From positions 1,655,549 to 1,719,548 of the forward strand of contig NZ_LIUT01000001.1 of NCBI RefSeq assembly GCF_001277345.1: a stretch of 64,000 nt of DNA, in the 5' to 3' direction. This document shows, in pieces, positions 1 through 8,106 of the stretch (position 1 is its first letter; every line of letters starts with the position of its first letter). Made by a program: the position numbers and the translations under genes. The notes below the pieces were generated by a model. The model was not told the origin of the DNA. It was given only the letters and a program-made list of their open reading frames with translations, and searched no databases. The DNA comes from Paenibacillus solani (GTDB taxonomy: Bacteria > Bacillota > Bacilli > Paenibacillales > Paenibacillaceae).

Positions 1-40
1 GTAAAAACGAGCCCTACAAAGCATAATCCCATATTTATCC

Positions 41-66
41 ATAACCTTCACGCCAATGAAGGTTAT
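41..66. terminator. Perfect inverted repeat near left edge
   Basis: A 10-base perfect inverted repeat (ATAACCTTCA / TGAAGGTTAT) with a 6-base loop is followed only by a short TTT run. It may be the terminator of a gene to the left of the window. The rest of positions 1-229 shows no gene; a TTGACA at 122-127 lacks a properly spaced -10. Confidence 0.4.
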
Positions 67-229
67 TTGTGTTGCTATAAAAGTATATCAAGATTTATGA
101 GATGACTTCAAGTCGCAATACTTGACAAACATTAGCTGGTTTTTTTGAGTATACATATTTAATACCGTGAAAACGGGTCTCAATTGGATTAGGATTAGGG
201 AATATACCATATATGAAGGAGTCCTGTAT

Positions 230-673
230 TTGATAACACTTCATCCGATAGATAAGGACAATTGGGAGGATTGCATACGCCTTAAACCCACAGCGGGACA
301 GGAGAAGTGGATTGCTCCCAATCTATACTCGATAGCGGAAGCTCAGTTTATGGAGGGCTTTAAGACGCGGGCAATTTACCATGATGAAGAGATGATTGGA
401 TTTGTGATGTATGGCCTACATCCTCACGATGATAACTACTGGATCTACCGTTTTATGATCGACGGTAAGTACCAGGGATTGCATTATGCCAAACCGGCGA
501 TTCGATTGGTTCTCGAAGAGATTCGGAATTCATCACCCGATTCAACACATGAGATTATGTTATGTTATAAACCCGAGAATGAGCGTGCGGAAAGACTATA
601 TTCCGAGATAGGGTTTAAAGAAGCCGGGATCGCCCCTTGGGGGGACATTATGGCTAGATATCGTTTTATATAG
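230..673 (+). CDS. GNAT family N-acetyltransferase (BltD/spermidine acetyltransferase-like)
   Basis: The product is a 147-residue cytosolic acetyltransferase that would transfer acetyl from acetyl-CoA to an amine; the substrate is unknown. The N-terminus (LHPIDKDNWEDC), the central YRFMIDGKYQGLHYA segment around the acetyl-CoA loop and the C-terminal NERAERLYSEIGF motif match the BltD-like subgroup. The frame is open from a GTG at 167, but I choose TTG at 230 because AAGGAG lies 8 bases upstream and family members begin at this point. It stands alone and is followed by a hairpin terminator. Family call is firm, polyamine specificity is a guess. Confidence 0.82.
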   Translation: MITLHPIDKDNWEDCIRLKPTAGQEKWIAPNLYSIAEAQFMEGFKTRAIYHDEEMIGFVMYGLHPHDDNYWIYRFMIDGKYQGLHYAKPAIRLVLEEIRNSSPDSTHEIMLCYKPENERAERLYSEIGFKEAGIAPWGDIMARYRFI

Positions 674-682
674 TCAAAAATG

Positions 683-728
683 AAGACCGTGCGTTTAACC
701 ATTATTAGTGGCAGAATGCACGGTTTTT
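683..728 (+). terminator. Rho-independent terminator after the acetyltransferase
   Basis: ACCGTGC pairs with GCACGGT across a long loop and is followed by TTTTT. Confidence 0.6.
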
Positions 729-894
729 AGCGCAAATCTCTGTAGCTCCGAGTATCCTCTAATCATTTCATTACTCGTTTTATAGATATACGATTATGGA
801 TGAGAATGTGCTAATATACCTAAATAGTAAAGTGGTTCGGATTCGATGTCTTTGAATTGTTCGGGTTCGTAAGAAGTGACGGGGAGGGTTAACG

Positions 895-1620
895 ATTCGA
901 ATATTAGCGATTAGTGACATTCATGGCTGCTACGATGAGTTCAATCAGTTATTGTCTGATGTAGAGTATAACCCCACTCATGACAAACTGATCTTGCTAG
1001 GGGATTATGTAGATCGCGGGCCAAGGAGCAGGGAAGTCTTGGAGCAAGTGATGGAATTGCGGGATAAAGGTGCCATCACTCTGCGGGGAAATCATGATCA
1101 GATGATGCTGGATGCCATTTTATTAGATACAGATGAGGTGAATTCACGCTGGATTCGCAATGGAGCCGGGTCTACGATTGAAAGCTACTGCGGCGCCGAT
1201 TTTTTTAATGGTGAAATGGACCATGACAGATATAACGAAGGTAAAGGCTATATTAAACAAAACTTTGAGCATCATATTTCCTTTCTGGATACGCTGGCTC
1301 TCTATTATGAAACAGACCATCATATATTCGTGCATGCAGGAATCAATCCGGGGATTGAGAACTGGAAACAGCAGTCTCTTCACGATTTCATCTGGATTCG
1401 CGATCCATTTTATAATTTTCCAACAGGTCTTAACAAAACAGTGGTGTTTGGACATACGCCGACCATGAACCTGCATGATTCGGAGCAGATTTGGTTCTGT
1501 GACGAAGGAGACAAAATCGGCATAGATGGCGCATGCGTGTATGGTAAGCAATTGAACTGTCTGGAAATCACGGATGAGCAGGAATACAGAACGCATTTCG
1601 TTCCGATCATGCACAAATGA
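895..1620 (+). CDS. PPP-family metallophosphatase (PrpE/ApaH-like) with probable ATT start
   Basis: This is a 241-residue serine/threonine-type phosphoprotein phosphatase or related diadenosine hydrolase. Metal-binding motifs appear in order: SDIHG near residue 8, GDYVDRG, GNHD, HAGINP and GHTP. The first motif lies upstream of the only conventional start (TTG at 952), so translation must begin earlier. An in-frame stop at 877-879 leaves no ATG, GTG or TTG before the motif; GGGAGGG at 882-888 sits 6 bases before ATT at 895, giving a product that begins (M)RILAISDIHG, the usual family N-terminus. ATT is a rare start. If TTG 952 were used the enzyme would lack its first metal ligands. It is followed 37 bases later by the IF-3-like gene. 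Confidence 0.8.
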   Translation: MRILAISDIHGCYDEFNQLLSDVEYNPTHDKLILLGDYVDRGPRSREVLEQVMELRDKGAITLRGNHDQMMLDAILLDTDEVNSRWIRNGAGSTIESYCGADFFNGEMDHDRYNEGKGYIKQNFEHHISFLDTLALYYETDHHIFVHAGINPGIENWKQQSLHDFIWIRDPFYNFPTGLNKTVVFGHTPTMNLHDSEQIWFCDEGDKIGIDGACVYGKQLNCLEITDEQEYRTHFVPIMHK

Positions 1621-1657
1621 TATACGATCATACTATTTTCATCAGGAGGATTTGACC

Positions 1658-2146
1658 ATGCTGATTATGAATGAAAAGATTAAAGCGCGCGAAGTTGAGC
1701 TGACTGGCCTAAACGGCGAAGATCTGGGCGTCATTTCGAGGGATGAGGCGCTTGCGCTGGCGAAGAAACACAAAGCCGATTTGGTGTGCACCTCGCTATT
1801 CAGCAGCCCCCCACCATGCAAGCTCGTAAGACGGGGTCAGGCGAAGCAGGAGGCTACGAAAGAGAAGAAGGGCCAACAAGGTTCATCGGCACTAATTAAA
1901 GTGAAGGAATTTCGCTTGACCGCACATATTGAGGAACATGATTACGATACCAAGCTGTCGCAAATGCATAAGCTGCTGGCTGCGGGTAAAGCTGTTCAGC
2001 CCGTTATTCGCATACAAGGCAAGGAAGGCGAGACTGCCCGCAAGCTGCTAGAACGACTCGTTCAAGATTTGGCTGAGATAGGCAAGAAGGAGACAGGCCT
2101 TCAGATTAGCGGTAAGCAGGCGACCGTGAAACTGTTGCCGATCTGA
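1658..2146 (+). CDS. Translation initiation factor IF-3 paralogue
   Basis: The 162-residue product has the two-domain IF-3 layout: an N-terminal domain (about 1-70, NEKIKAREVELTGLNGEDLG) and a C-terminal 30S-binding domain (about 80-160, IKVKEFRLTAHIEEHDYDTK). It diverges from housekeeping IF-3: the linker DYGKFKYE is replaced by a Lys/Gln-rich stretch and the FRGRE motif reads IQGKEG. It is not next to rpmI-rplT, where the housekeeping infC normally lies, so it is probably a second copy. The frame is open from 1574, but ATG 1658 with AGGAGG 8 bases upstream fits the family start. A stress or ribosome-hibernation role is conceivable but not shown. Confidence 0.85.
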   Translation: MLIMNEKIKAREVELTGLNGEDLGVISRDEALALAKKHKADLVCTSLFSSPPPCKLVRRGQAKQEATKEKKGQQGSSALIKVKEFRLTAHIEEHDYDTKLSQMHKLLAAGKAVQPVIRIQGKEGETARKLLERLVQDLAEIGKKETGLQISGKQATVKLLPI

Positions 2147-2192
2147 TCTGTGGTGCCGGATTTCACTCCGGTCTTCCAAGCGAAAATTAGGG

Positions 2193-2221
2193 TTTACATT
2201 TGGAATTTCAGATGATACTAT
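2193..2221 (+). promoter_or_regulatory. Promoter of the T-box/glnS-like unit
   Basis: TTTACA at 2193-2198 and TACTAT at 2216-2221 are separated by 17 bases and lie just upstream of the T-box leader, matching a sigma-A promoter. Confidence 0.6.
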
Positions 2222-2234
2222 GGATCAAATTATA

Positions 2235-2516
2235 AACGCCATGAAGAGAAGAGTAGATGAACAGGAATCCCCACAGAGAGCTCCGGTAAGCTGAAAAGGA
2301 GTGGGAAGCCACTCATTGAACCAAGCCTCTGAGCGGTGCATCGGAACTTATGATCAGGGATGGTGCGACAGGAGCTCCTGTTATAGAGCTAGGGTATAAG
2401 CGATCGCGTGATGGCCGTACCTGATAAGGCTGATATTGTGAGATATCGGCGAATAGGGGTGGCACCGCGAAACCAATCTCGTCCCCAAGACTAATGTCTT
2501 GGAGACGGGATTTTTT
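2235..2516 (+). ncRNA. T-box leader, probably sensing uncharged tRNA-Gln
   Basis: The conserved T-box sequence GGGTGGCACCGCG lies at about 2457-2469 and is followed by a terminator hairpin (CCAAGAC / GTCTTGG) and a T run at about 2483-2518. AGAGAG and the apical stem I hairpin are visible around 2274-2306. A likely specifier is CAA (Gln) at 2322-2324, preceded by GAAC and followed by a purine. The bulge UGGC would pair with GCCA, which fits the G discriminator known for tRNA-Gln. The stem I fold and specifier are inferred by eye. Confidence 0.88.
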
Positions 2517-2569
2517 TGTTATTCGATAAAGTTAGGAAGATTTACAACAGCCGAACAGGAGGGCTTTCC

Positions 2570-4257
2570 ATGAGCGAAGAAAAAATCAGAGGAGAAGAAA
2601 CGGTGGGTTTTTTGACCAGGATCATCAAGGAGGATGTAGAGAAGGCGTGTGCCACAGACCTGTAGCTACGCGATTCCCGCCGGAACCGAACGGCTATTTG
2701 CATATCGGCAGCGCCTATGCCATTTACGTCAATCATTCGATTGCCAGCCGATTTAATGGGTCTTTCAATCTTCGATTCGACGATACAAATCCACTGAAGG
2801 AAGATATGAAATACGTGCAAGCTATTCAAGAGGACATCGAATGGCTCGGACTGAAGCCGGACGTTTATTTCGGCTCGGACTATGCGCATCAAATTATACA
2901 AGCGGCGAAGAAGCTAATTGCTAAAGGGAAAGCTTATGTGTGCGATCTTACACCTGAACAAATGACAGAATATCGGGGGACGCTGACTGAAGCAGGTAAG
3001 AACAGCCCTTATAGAGAGCGCAGCATCGAGGATAATATGTCGTTGTTCGAGCAAATGATCGCGGGTGCATTCCAAACGTCGGAAAAAGTACTCCGAGCCA
3101 AAATCGATATGGCATCCCCCAACATAAACCTGAGAGATCCCGTCCTGTATCGTATCATTCACGCAGAGCATTATCGTACGGGAACAACATGGTGCGTTTA
3201 TCCAATGTATGATTTCGCTCATCCCATCCAGGACTGGATTGAGGGCATCACCCATTCGTTATGCTCTTCAGAATTCAAAGATCACCGGCCGTTATACGAG
3301 TGGGTGCTTACGGAGCTGGAAGTGACGGAGCCTCCGAAACAGCGGGAATTCGGGAGATTGAATATTTCGGGATCGGTAACGAGTAAACGATACGTGAGGG
3401 AATTGGTGGAGGGAGGTTTCGTGGATGGATGGGATGATCCCAGACTGCCTACCTTAAGAGGCCTGAGGCGACGAGGCGTAAAACCCGAGGGTATCCGACG
3501 TTTTCTGGCCGACCTCGGCGTGCTTCGCAGCAACAGCATGGTGGACCCAGCGATGCTGGATCATTACATCCGCCAAGACTTGAAGGAGTGCTGTTATAAT
3601 GCAATGGCTGTGATGAAGCCGCTTAAGGTGGTCTTGACCAATATGCCTGAGGATTGGAGCGAGCAGCTTGTTATACCGAATCATGAGCGTGATATATCCA
3701 TGGGTCAACGGGAGGTTCCTTTTTCAAGAGAACTGTACATCGAGCAAGAAGATTTTATGGAAGTGCCCGCTCCCGGATTTCATCGGTTATCTCCTGGCAA
3801 GGAAGTGCGTTTGAAAGGGGCATATTTTATCAAGTGCGAACATGTCGTGAAGGACAGCTCGACAGGGGAGATCTCAGAAATTCATTGTACGTATGATCCG
3901 GCTACGAAGAGCGGCAGCGGATTTAATGAGCGGAAGGTGAAAGCAACACTGCATTGGGTGTCAGCGAAGTACGGGATTCCGGCTGAACTTCACTTGTATG
4001 ATCAGCTGCTGAAGGAATCGACCGAGTTGTCAGAGTCGGATAACATCTGGGGGGAGCTGCTGAATCCTGCATCGTTGATTCGAGTTGAGAATGCCATTTT
4101 GGAGCCTTACATGCTGGAAGCCACCTTGAATCGAACATACCAGTTCATCAGACATGGCTATTTCTGCTTGGATTCTAAATATAGTACCGACAGCAGGCTA
4201 GTATTTAACCGTATTGTTTCATTGAAGGATTCATGGAAGAAGCCGATGGGAAGTTAA
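2570..4257 (+). CDS. glnS: Glutaminyl-tRNA synthetase-like protein with N-terminal frameshift
   Basis: The product aligns with class I GlnRS: RFPPEPNGYLHIG near the N-terminus, LRFDDTNP, the DFAHPIQDWIEGITHSL block, VTSKR in the KMSKS position and the C-terminal beta-barrel domains. The natural start is ATG 2570 (AGGAGG upstream), giving MSEEKIRGEETVGF..., but this frame stops at 2663-2665. Synthetase sequence continues one frame over from 2647, as if one G had been lost near 2644-2647. A GTG at 2647, 13 bases after AAGGAGG, could restart translation to give a 536-residue protein. HIGH reads HIGS and MSK reads TSK, so activity may be altered. The T-box supports a role with tRNA-Gln. Many relatives use GatCAB instead, which would make this gene accessory. 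Confidence 0.8.
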
Positions 4258-4316
4258 AATACGATTCGCATAACCACAACTTTTCAAGCCGTTGAGTATG
4301 CGATCTTCAACAGCAA

Positions 4317-4368
4317 AACAGCAAACAACTGGCTGCAAGTTTGTGCAGCTGGCTGTTTGCTGTTATTT
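4317..4368 (+). terminator. Terminator after the glnS-like gene
   Basis: A long hairpin pairs AACAGCAAACA plus CTGGCTGCA with TGCAGCTGGC plus TGTTTGCTGTT and ends in TATTT. The T tract is short. Confidence 0.6.
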
Positions 4369-4407
4369 AGTAAACTATGTTTTGTTACGTGCTGATATAT
4401 GGATGAG

Positions 4408-5270
4408 CTAACTCATCCAATGTTCGGGGCGATTTAAGGTTGGAGGCAGTTTGGTGCTCGCGTCTCCCTTCGCTGCGTTAACCTGGAATTGAGTAAGGAA
4501 GAGGCTGCCCGTTAGATTGGCGCGCGGAGGTCCGCATCCCTGAAATCGGCACCAATCAGATCGGCAGCCCGGAGATCTGCTCCTCTGAGATCGGCGGCAA
4601 TTAGATAAGCTCCTCTTAGGCTTGAGTATCTCAGGTCTGCTCCTTTAAGCTTTGCTCCTATCAGGTCTGCACCGTGCCCTCCGATCTTCTTACGTACTGG
4701 CGGCCCCTTGTGCTTCTTGCGTGCATCATCCCACACAAGTTCGCTGGTTCGAAGCAGCAGTTGATTCACTTCTGCTCGGTGTGCTGCCACATCCAACTGT
4801 AACAGAGATTCAGGAGAAAGCTGGGTCAACCGTTTCGTCTCGTCCAGCGATAATCTTAGATCGGTATGAATGTCTTGAGCAGGTTGTAAAGTAAGGGCTT
4901 CGTTCAGATACCATAACAGCTCATGAAGCTGCCGCATGATCGGGAAGACCTCGAACATTTCTTTTGCTGTCTCAGGGGCCTGCCGCCAGTCTCGTCTGTT
5001 ATAAGTAATCTGCGATACCTTTTGACCTGCTCCAAAGCAGTCGTATACGGTGCAGCCTCTCATACCTCGCTGCCTCAAGCTGTTGTGCACACCGCAGCGA
5101 AAGTCGGATTGCAAATTGTGGCAAGGACTTCCGCCATCTTTGTCCATGGCGAAATCTGTTGAAGCGGCGAAAGGTAAAGCTACGCAGCATAGTCCAAAGC
5201 AGCGTGCGCAATCGGCTTGTAATGGATTACCGCCTTGTGCATCTGGAATTTGTTGTTGTTTGTTCAGCAT
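4408..5270 (-). CDS. Cys-rich (CxxCxxCC-like) and pentapeptide-repeat protein, frameshifted near its C-terminus
   Basis: Residues about 20-80 carry a cysteine pattern ([25 protein letters not shown]) like the zinc/iron-chelating CxxCxxCC domain. Residues about 205-250 are A(D/N)LxX pentapeptide repeats ([15 protein letters not shown] and so on) that would form a right-handed beta-helix. The open frame from ATG 5270 ends at TAA 4512-4514 in the middle of a repeat (252 residues). One frame over, from about 4521 down to TAG 4408-4410, the sequence continues the repeat and a plausible tail ([19 protein letters not shown], ending NRPEHWMS). A single lost G near 4521-4526 explains this. Function is unknown; metal binding is inferred from the cysteines. 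Confidence 0.75.
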
Positions 5271-5521
5271 AAGTTATAAGTGCTCCTTCCAGTCAGCGTT
5301 ACGTCCATAAGTGACATCTAGTCATTATTTTAAAACAAAATGAACATAGAGGCATAGATACAATATTGATTTAAAGTGTTCTTTACCTTGTGAAGATTAT
5401 CACATAAAAAACATAGATTCTGCTAAGAGAGCTAAATACATGGTTCTAATAATCCGAAAATATCATCGCATATTGCTGATTCCTTTAAGTCACCAGGAAG
5501 TTTCGGCGGCTTATTAGTATG

Positions 5522-5583
5522 TTGCATGCGAAGCGGACCGATAGTATATAATGAAATTCGTATCTATTCAGGACATATGTCCT
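5522..5583 (+). promoter_or_regulatory. Promoter and 14-bp palindrome ahead of the ydcZ-crp-ydcZ operon
   Basis: TTGCAT (5522-5527) and TATAAT (5547-5552) form a possible promoter with a long 19-base spacer. A perfect palindrome AGGACATATGTCCT lies at 5570-5583, just after the likely transcription start, and is a candidate operator for the Crp-type regulator encoded in the operon. The remaining part of 5271-5649 shows nothing recognisable. Confidence 0.45.
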
Positions 5584-5649
5584 TTCCTGTATGGAGGAAA
5601 TTCACTTTTAATAGTATACAGACCTATTAGATGAAGGAGTACGTATAAT

Positions 5650-6075
5650 ATGAAAGGAATTTTATTTGCATTCGTTGCCGGTGCCTGCATAACGCTGCAA
5701 GGAGTGGCTAATGCCCGGATAAGTCAGGATATGGGCACCTGGCAAGCGGCTGCGGTTACACAGTTGACTGGATTTATAATAGCCTTAATTATTCTTCTTT
5801 TCGTCCGGGATGGAAGCAGACAAGGTTTTAGAAAAGTGAATCCGCTCTATTTAATTGGAGGAGCTTTGGGAGCTCCCATTATTTTCAGTGAGGTAACAGC
5901 GATTCAGAATATTGGTGTTACACTCACGATATCTGCTTTATTAATTGCCCAGTTATTCTTGACGTTTCTGATTGACAGCAACGGCTGGTTCGGCGTATTG
6001 AAAAAGAGAATGAGCTTGCCTCAATTCATTGGGATCGGCATGATGATTGCCGGTGTTGTGATTATGAAACTATGA
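5650..6075 (+). CDS. YdcZ-type small DMT transporter (DUF606), first copy
   Basis: A 141-residue inner-membrane protein with about five hydrophobic segments and the family signatures GVANARISQDMGTWQAA near the N-terminus and LIAQLFLTFLIDSNGWFG near the C-terminus. Family members are half-length relatives of drug/metabolite transporters that act as dimers. It is the first gene of a three-gene unit with a Crp-type regulator and a second YdcZ copy, so the two transporters may form a heterodimer. The transported compound is unknown. Confidence 0.85.
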   Translation: MKGILFAFVAGACITLQGVANARISQDMGTWQAAAVTQLTGFIIALIILLFVRDGSRQGFRKVNPLYLIGGALGAPIIFSEVTAIQNIGVTLTISALLIAQLFLTFLIDSNGWFGVLKKRMSLPQFIGIGMMIAGVVIMKL

Positions 6076-6127
6076 TAGCAAAACACGCGGTTCAGGAGTA
6101 TAGAGTTTATCGGAAAGGAGAGAGGGC

Positions 6128-6829
6128 GTGAAGGAAGTTCATAATGCGGAGCTTATGCAGCATTTTCTGCTGAGCAACCAGCTCCAGTCCATTTTCAATG
6201 ATGACGTATTGCCGTATGTAGTGCTACATCACTTCGAACAAGGAGAACTCGTCTGTACGCAAGGCGAGCCGGCCGAGATGCTGTATATTCTGGTTCAAGG
6301 GAAGATAAAAATCTTCACAACCTCTGTGGAAGGCAAAGCGCTTGTTCTATCTTTCAAAACACCGCTTGAGGTGATCGGAGATATTGAGTATATTCAAGGC
6401 AATCCGTTGATCAATACGGTACAGGCCGTATCCTCTGTTTATATGATCGGTGTCCCTAACCGCTGGCTTCGTAAATACGGACACGACCATGCGCCATTGC
6501 TTCAATTCTTGCTTCGGATTATAACGCGGAAATTCTATATTAAATCCAATTTCTTAAGTTTCAATTTGCTCCATCCGGTGGAGGTACGGCTGGCCAGCTA
6601 TTTATTGTCCGTTTCGGTTGGAGAGTCGGATACACTTGCTACCGATAACTCGGCAGCGTTCAACTTGACTGATATTGCGAATTTGTTAGGGACCAGCTAT
6701 CGGCATTTGAACCGGGTGATCCAGAAATTCAGTCAAGAGGGACTGATCGAGCGTCATAAAGGGTACATTCTAATTAAAGATCGGAATGCGTTAACACATG
6801 TAGCAGGAGGCAATATTTACGAGGAATAA
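6128..6829 (+). CDS. Crp/Fnr-family regulator (YeiL-like)
   Basis: The 233-residue product has a cyclic-nucleotide-binding-like beta-roll (about 20-125: GELVCTQGEPAEMLYILVQGKIKIF) and a C-terminal winged helix (about 178-225: LTDIANLLGTSYRHLNRVIQKF). It lacks the four cysteines of oxygen-sensing Fnr. It starts at GTG 6128 with GGAAAGGAGAGAG upstream. It lies between two ydcZ genes, so it probably controls them, perhaps through the palindrome at 5570-5583. The ligand is unknown. Confidence 0.88.
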   Translation: MKEVHNAELMQHFLLSNQLQSIFNDDVLPYVVLHHFEQGELVCTQGEPAEMLYILVQGKIKIFTTSVEGKALVLSFKTPLEVIGDIEYIQGNPLINTVQAVSSVYMIGVPNRWLRKYGHDHAPLLQFLLRIITRKFYIKSNFLSFNLLHPVEVRLASYLLSVSVGESDTLATDNSAAFNLTDIANLLGTSYRHLNRVIQKFSQEGLIERHKGYILIKDRNALTHVAGGNIYEE

Positions 6830-6869
6830 ACCAGAATGATGATGAAGACATGAAGTGAGGAGATAGAAC

Positions 6870-7334
6870 ATGTTAGCAGGACTGATATTGGCGCTATTCG
6901 CAGGTTCTTTGGTTAGTTTGCAGAACATTTTCAATAATCGGGTTAATGAACGGACTGGCTCCTGGTCTACAACGACGTTGGTGCTCGGGATGGGTTTCAT
7001 CGCTTCGTTTGGCATGAGTCTTGCTGTAGAGGGTAAGGGGACTTTTGCTTTTCACAATATGCAGCCCTGGTATTGGATAAGCGGGTTGATCGGGGTTGGT
7101 GTGGTGATATGCCTGGTACAGGCAACGAAGCTGCTGGGCGCCACATTCGCTATATCCATTGTCATGACCTCGCAGCTCGGATTCGCACTGCTGTTTGATT
7201 CCATGGGATGGATAGGGCTCGAAAAGGTCCCATTTACCCTGAATCAGCTGATTGGCGTTTTTGTGATTGTCGGGGGGATATTAGTTTTCAAATTAGGCGG
7301 GAAGCAGGAACAACAGGAAACAGCTTCGCATTGA
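6870..7334 (+). CDS. YdcZ-type small DMT transporter (DUF606), second copy
   Basis: A 154-residue membrane protein paralogous to the one at 5650. It keeps LVSLQNIFNNRVNERTGSWSTT and SIVMTSQLGFALLFDSMGW, which correspond to the same two signatures. It lies 40 bases after the Crp-type regulator and just ahead of a Nudix gene. Pairing of two different YdcZ proteins suggests an antiparallel heterodimer, as known for other small multidrug transporters; this is inference. Confidence 0.85.
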   Translation: MLAGLILALFAGSLVSLQNIFNNRVNERTGSWSTTTLVLGMGFIASFGMSLAVEGKGTFAFHNMQPWYWISGLIGVGVVICLVQATKLLGATFAISIVMTSQLGFALLFDSMGWIGLEKVPFTLNQLIGVFVIVGGILVFKLGGKQEQQETASH

Positions 7335-7361
7335 GTTCACATGACAAGGGAGGAATCCATT

Positions 7362-7766
7362 ATGATAAAGGAAATTGACAAAGTTGCCTGGATTCAGATC
7401 GTTGAGGGTCGTATCTTATGCGCTCGTTCCAAAGGCAAGGATACGTACTATTTGCCGGGAGGAAAACGGGAATCGGGAGAGGCTGATATCGATACGCTGG
7501 TGCGGGAAATCAAGGAGGAGCTGTCCGTTCGGATCAAACCGGAAACCGCGGCAAGTGCAGGCAGCTTCCGTGCTGGTGCTCATGGCAAATCGGAGGGTGT
7601 TCGAGTAACGATGTCCTGTTACACGGCAGAGTATGAAGGAGAGATAAACCCAGCTTCGGAGATCGAAGAAATGGCTTGGTTAACGTATAAGGATCGGGAG
7701 CGAGTCTCTGAGGTTTGTCAGATGATATTCGATCATTTGCATGAATTGAAGAAGTTGGCTGATTAA
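7362..7766 (+). CDS. Nudix hydrolase
   Basis: A 134-residue cytosolic pyrophosphohydrolase. The Nudix box is complete in its catalytic part: GGKRESGE, seven residues, then REIKEELSV (the usual Gly is Ser). I use ATG 7362 because AAGGGAGG lies 8 bases upstream; the frame is also open from ATG 7341. It follows ydcZ closely and could be the last gene of that operon. The substrate (nucleoside diphosphate derivative) cannot be named from sequence. Confidence 0.87.
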   Translation: MIKEIDKVAWIQIVEGRILCARSKGKDTYYLPGGKRESGEADIDTLVREIKEELSVRIKPETAASAGSFRAGAHGKSEGVRVTMSCYTAEYEGEINPASEIEEMAWLTYKDRERVSEVCQMIFDHLHELKKLAD

Positions 7767-7864
7767 GCATGTTGGGATAACAATCTGCGTCCAGGTTCCA
7801 ACGTGATCAGTATATACTCTATACATGCTGGCCAAAGAATAAATTGAATACGAACATGCGCTGT

Positions 7865-7896
7865 AAAAAAGACGCTCCCGTGGAAGCGTCTTTTTT
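7865..7896. terminator. Bidirectional terminator
   Basis: AAAAAAGACGCT and AGCGTCTTTTTT flank an 8-base loop. It ends the Nudix transcript. Confidence 0.8.
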
Positions 7897-7906
7897 ACAT
7901 ATATAA

Positions 7907-7920
7907 GGAACAAATGTTCG
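7907..7920. promoter_or_regulatory. Possible LexA (DinR) box
   Basis: GGAACAAATGTTCG has the GAAC-N4-GTTC core of the Gram-positive SOS box. It lies about 190 bases ahead of the MFS gene at 8107, which is far for direct control. The rest of 7921-8106 shows no gene or clear promoter. Confidence 0.3.
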
Positions 7921-8106
7921 TTTTGTGGGTCATCTAAATTAAATCGGACGATATTCAGCTTTCATATTATTAGTATAGCTCAGCGATTATTATAAGTCTA
8001 TATTTTGCCAGGGAATTGTTTTATAGTTTGTAATACCCGGCCGGGGAGCTTGATTTATCGTAAGTTTTTAAATTTTGTGCAGTTGCGACTGTAGAGAGGG
8101 AAACTT

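Noticed and set aside
122-155. Promoter TTGACA/TATACA ahead of the first acetyltransferase
   Set aside because: The spacer is 22 bases, too long for a normal sigma-A promoter.
2639-2650. Programmed -1 frameshifting in the GlnRS-like gene
   Set aside because: GAGAAGGCGTG is not a slippery heptamer, and no downstream stem-loop or pseudoknot stands out. A lost base explains it better.
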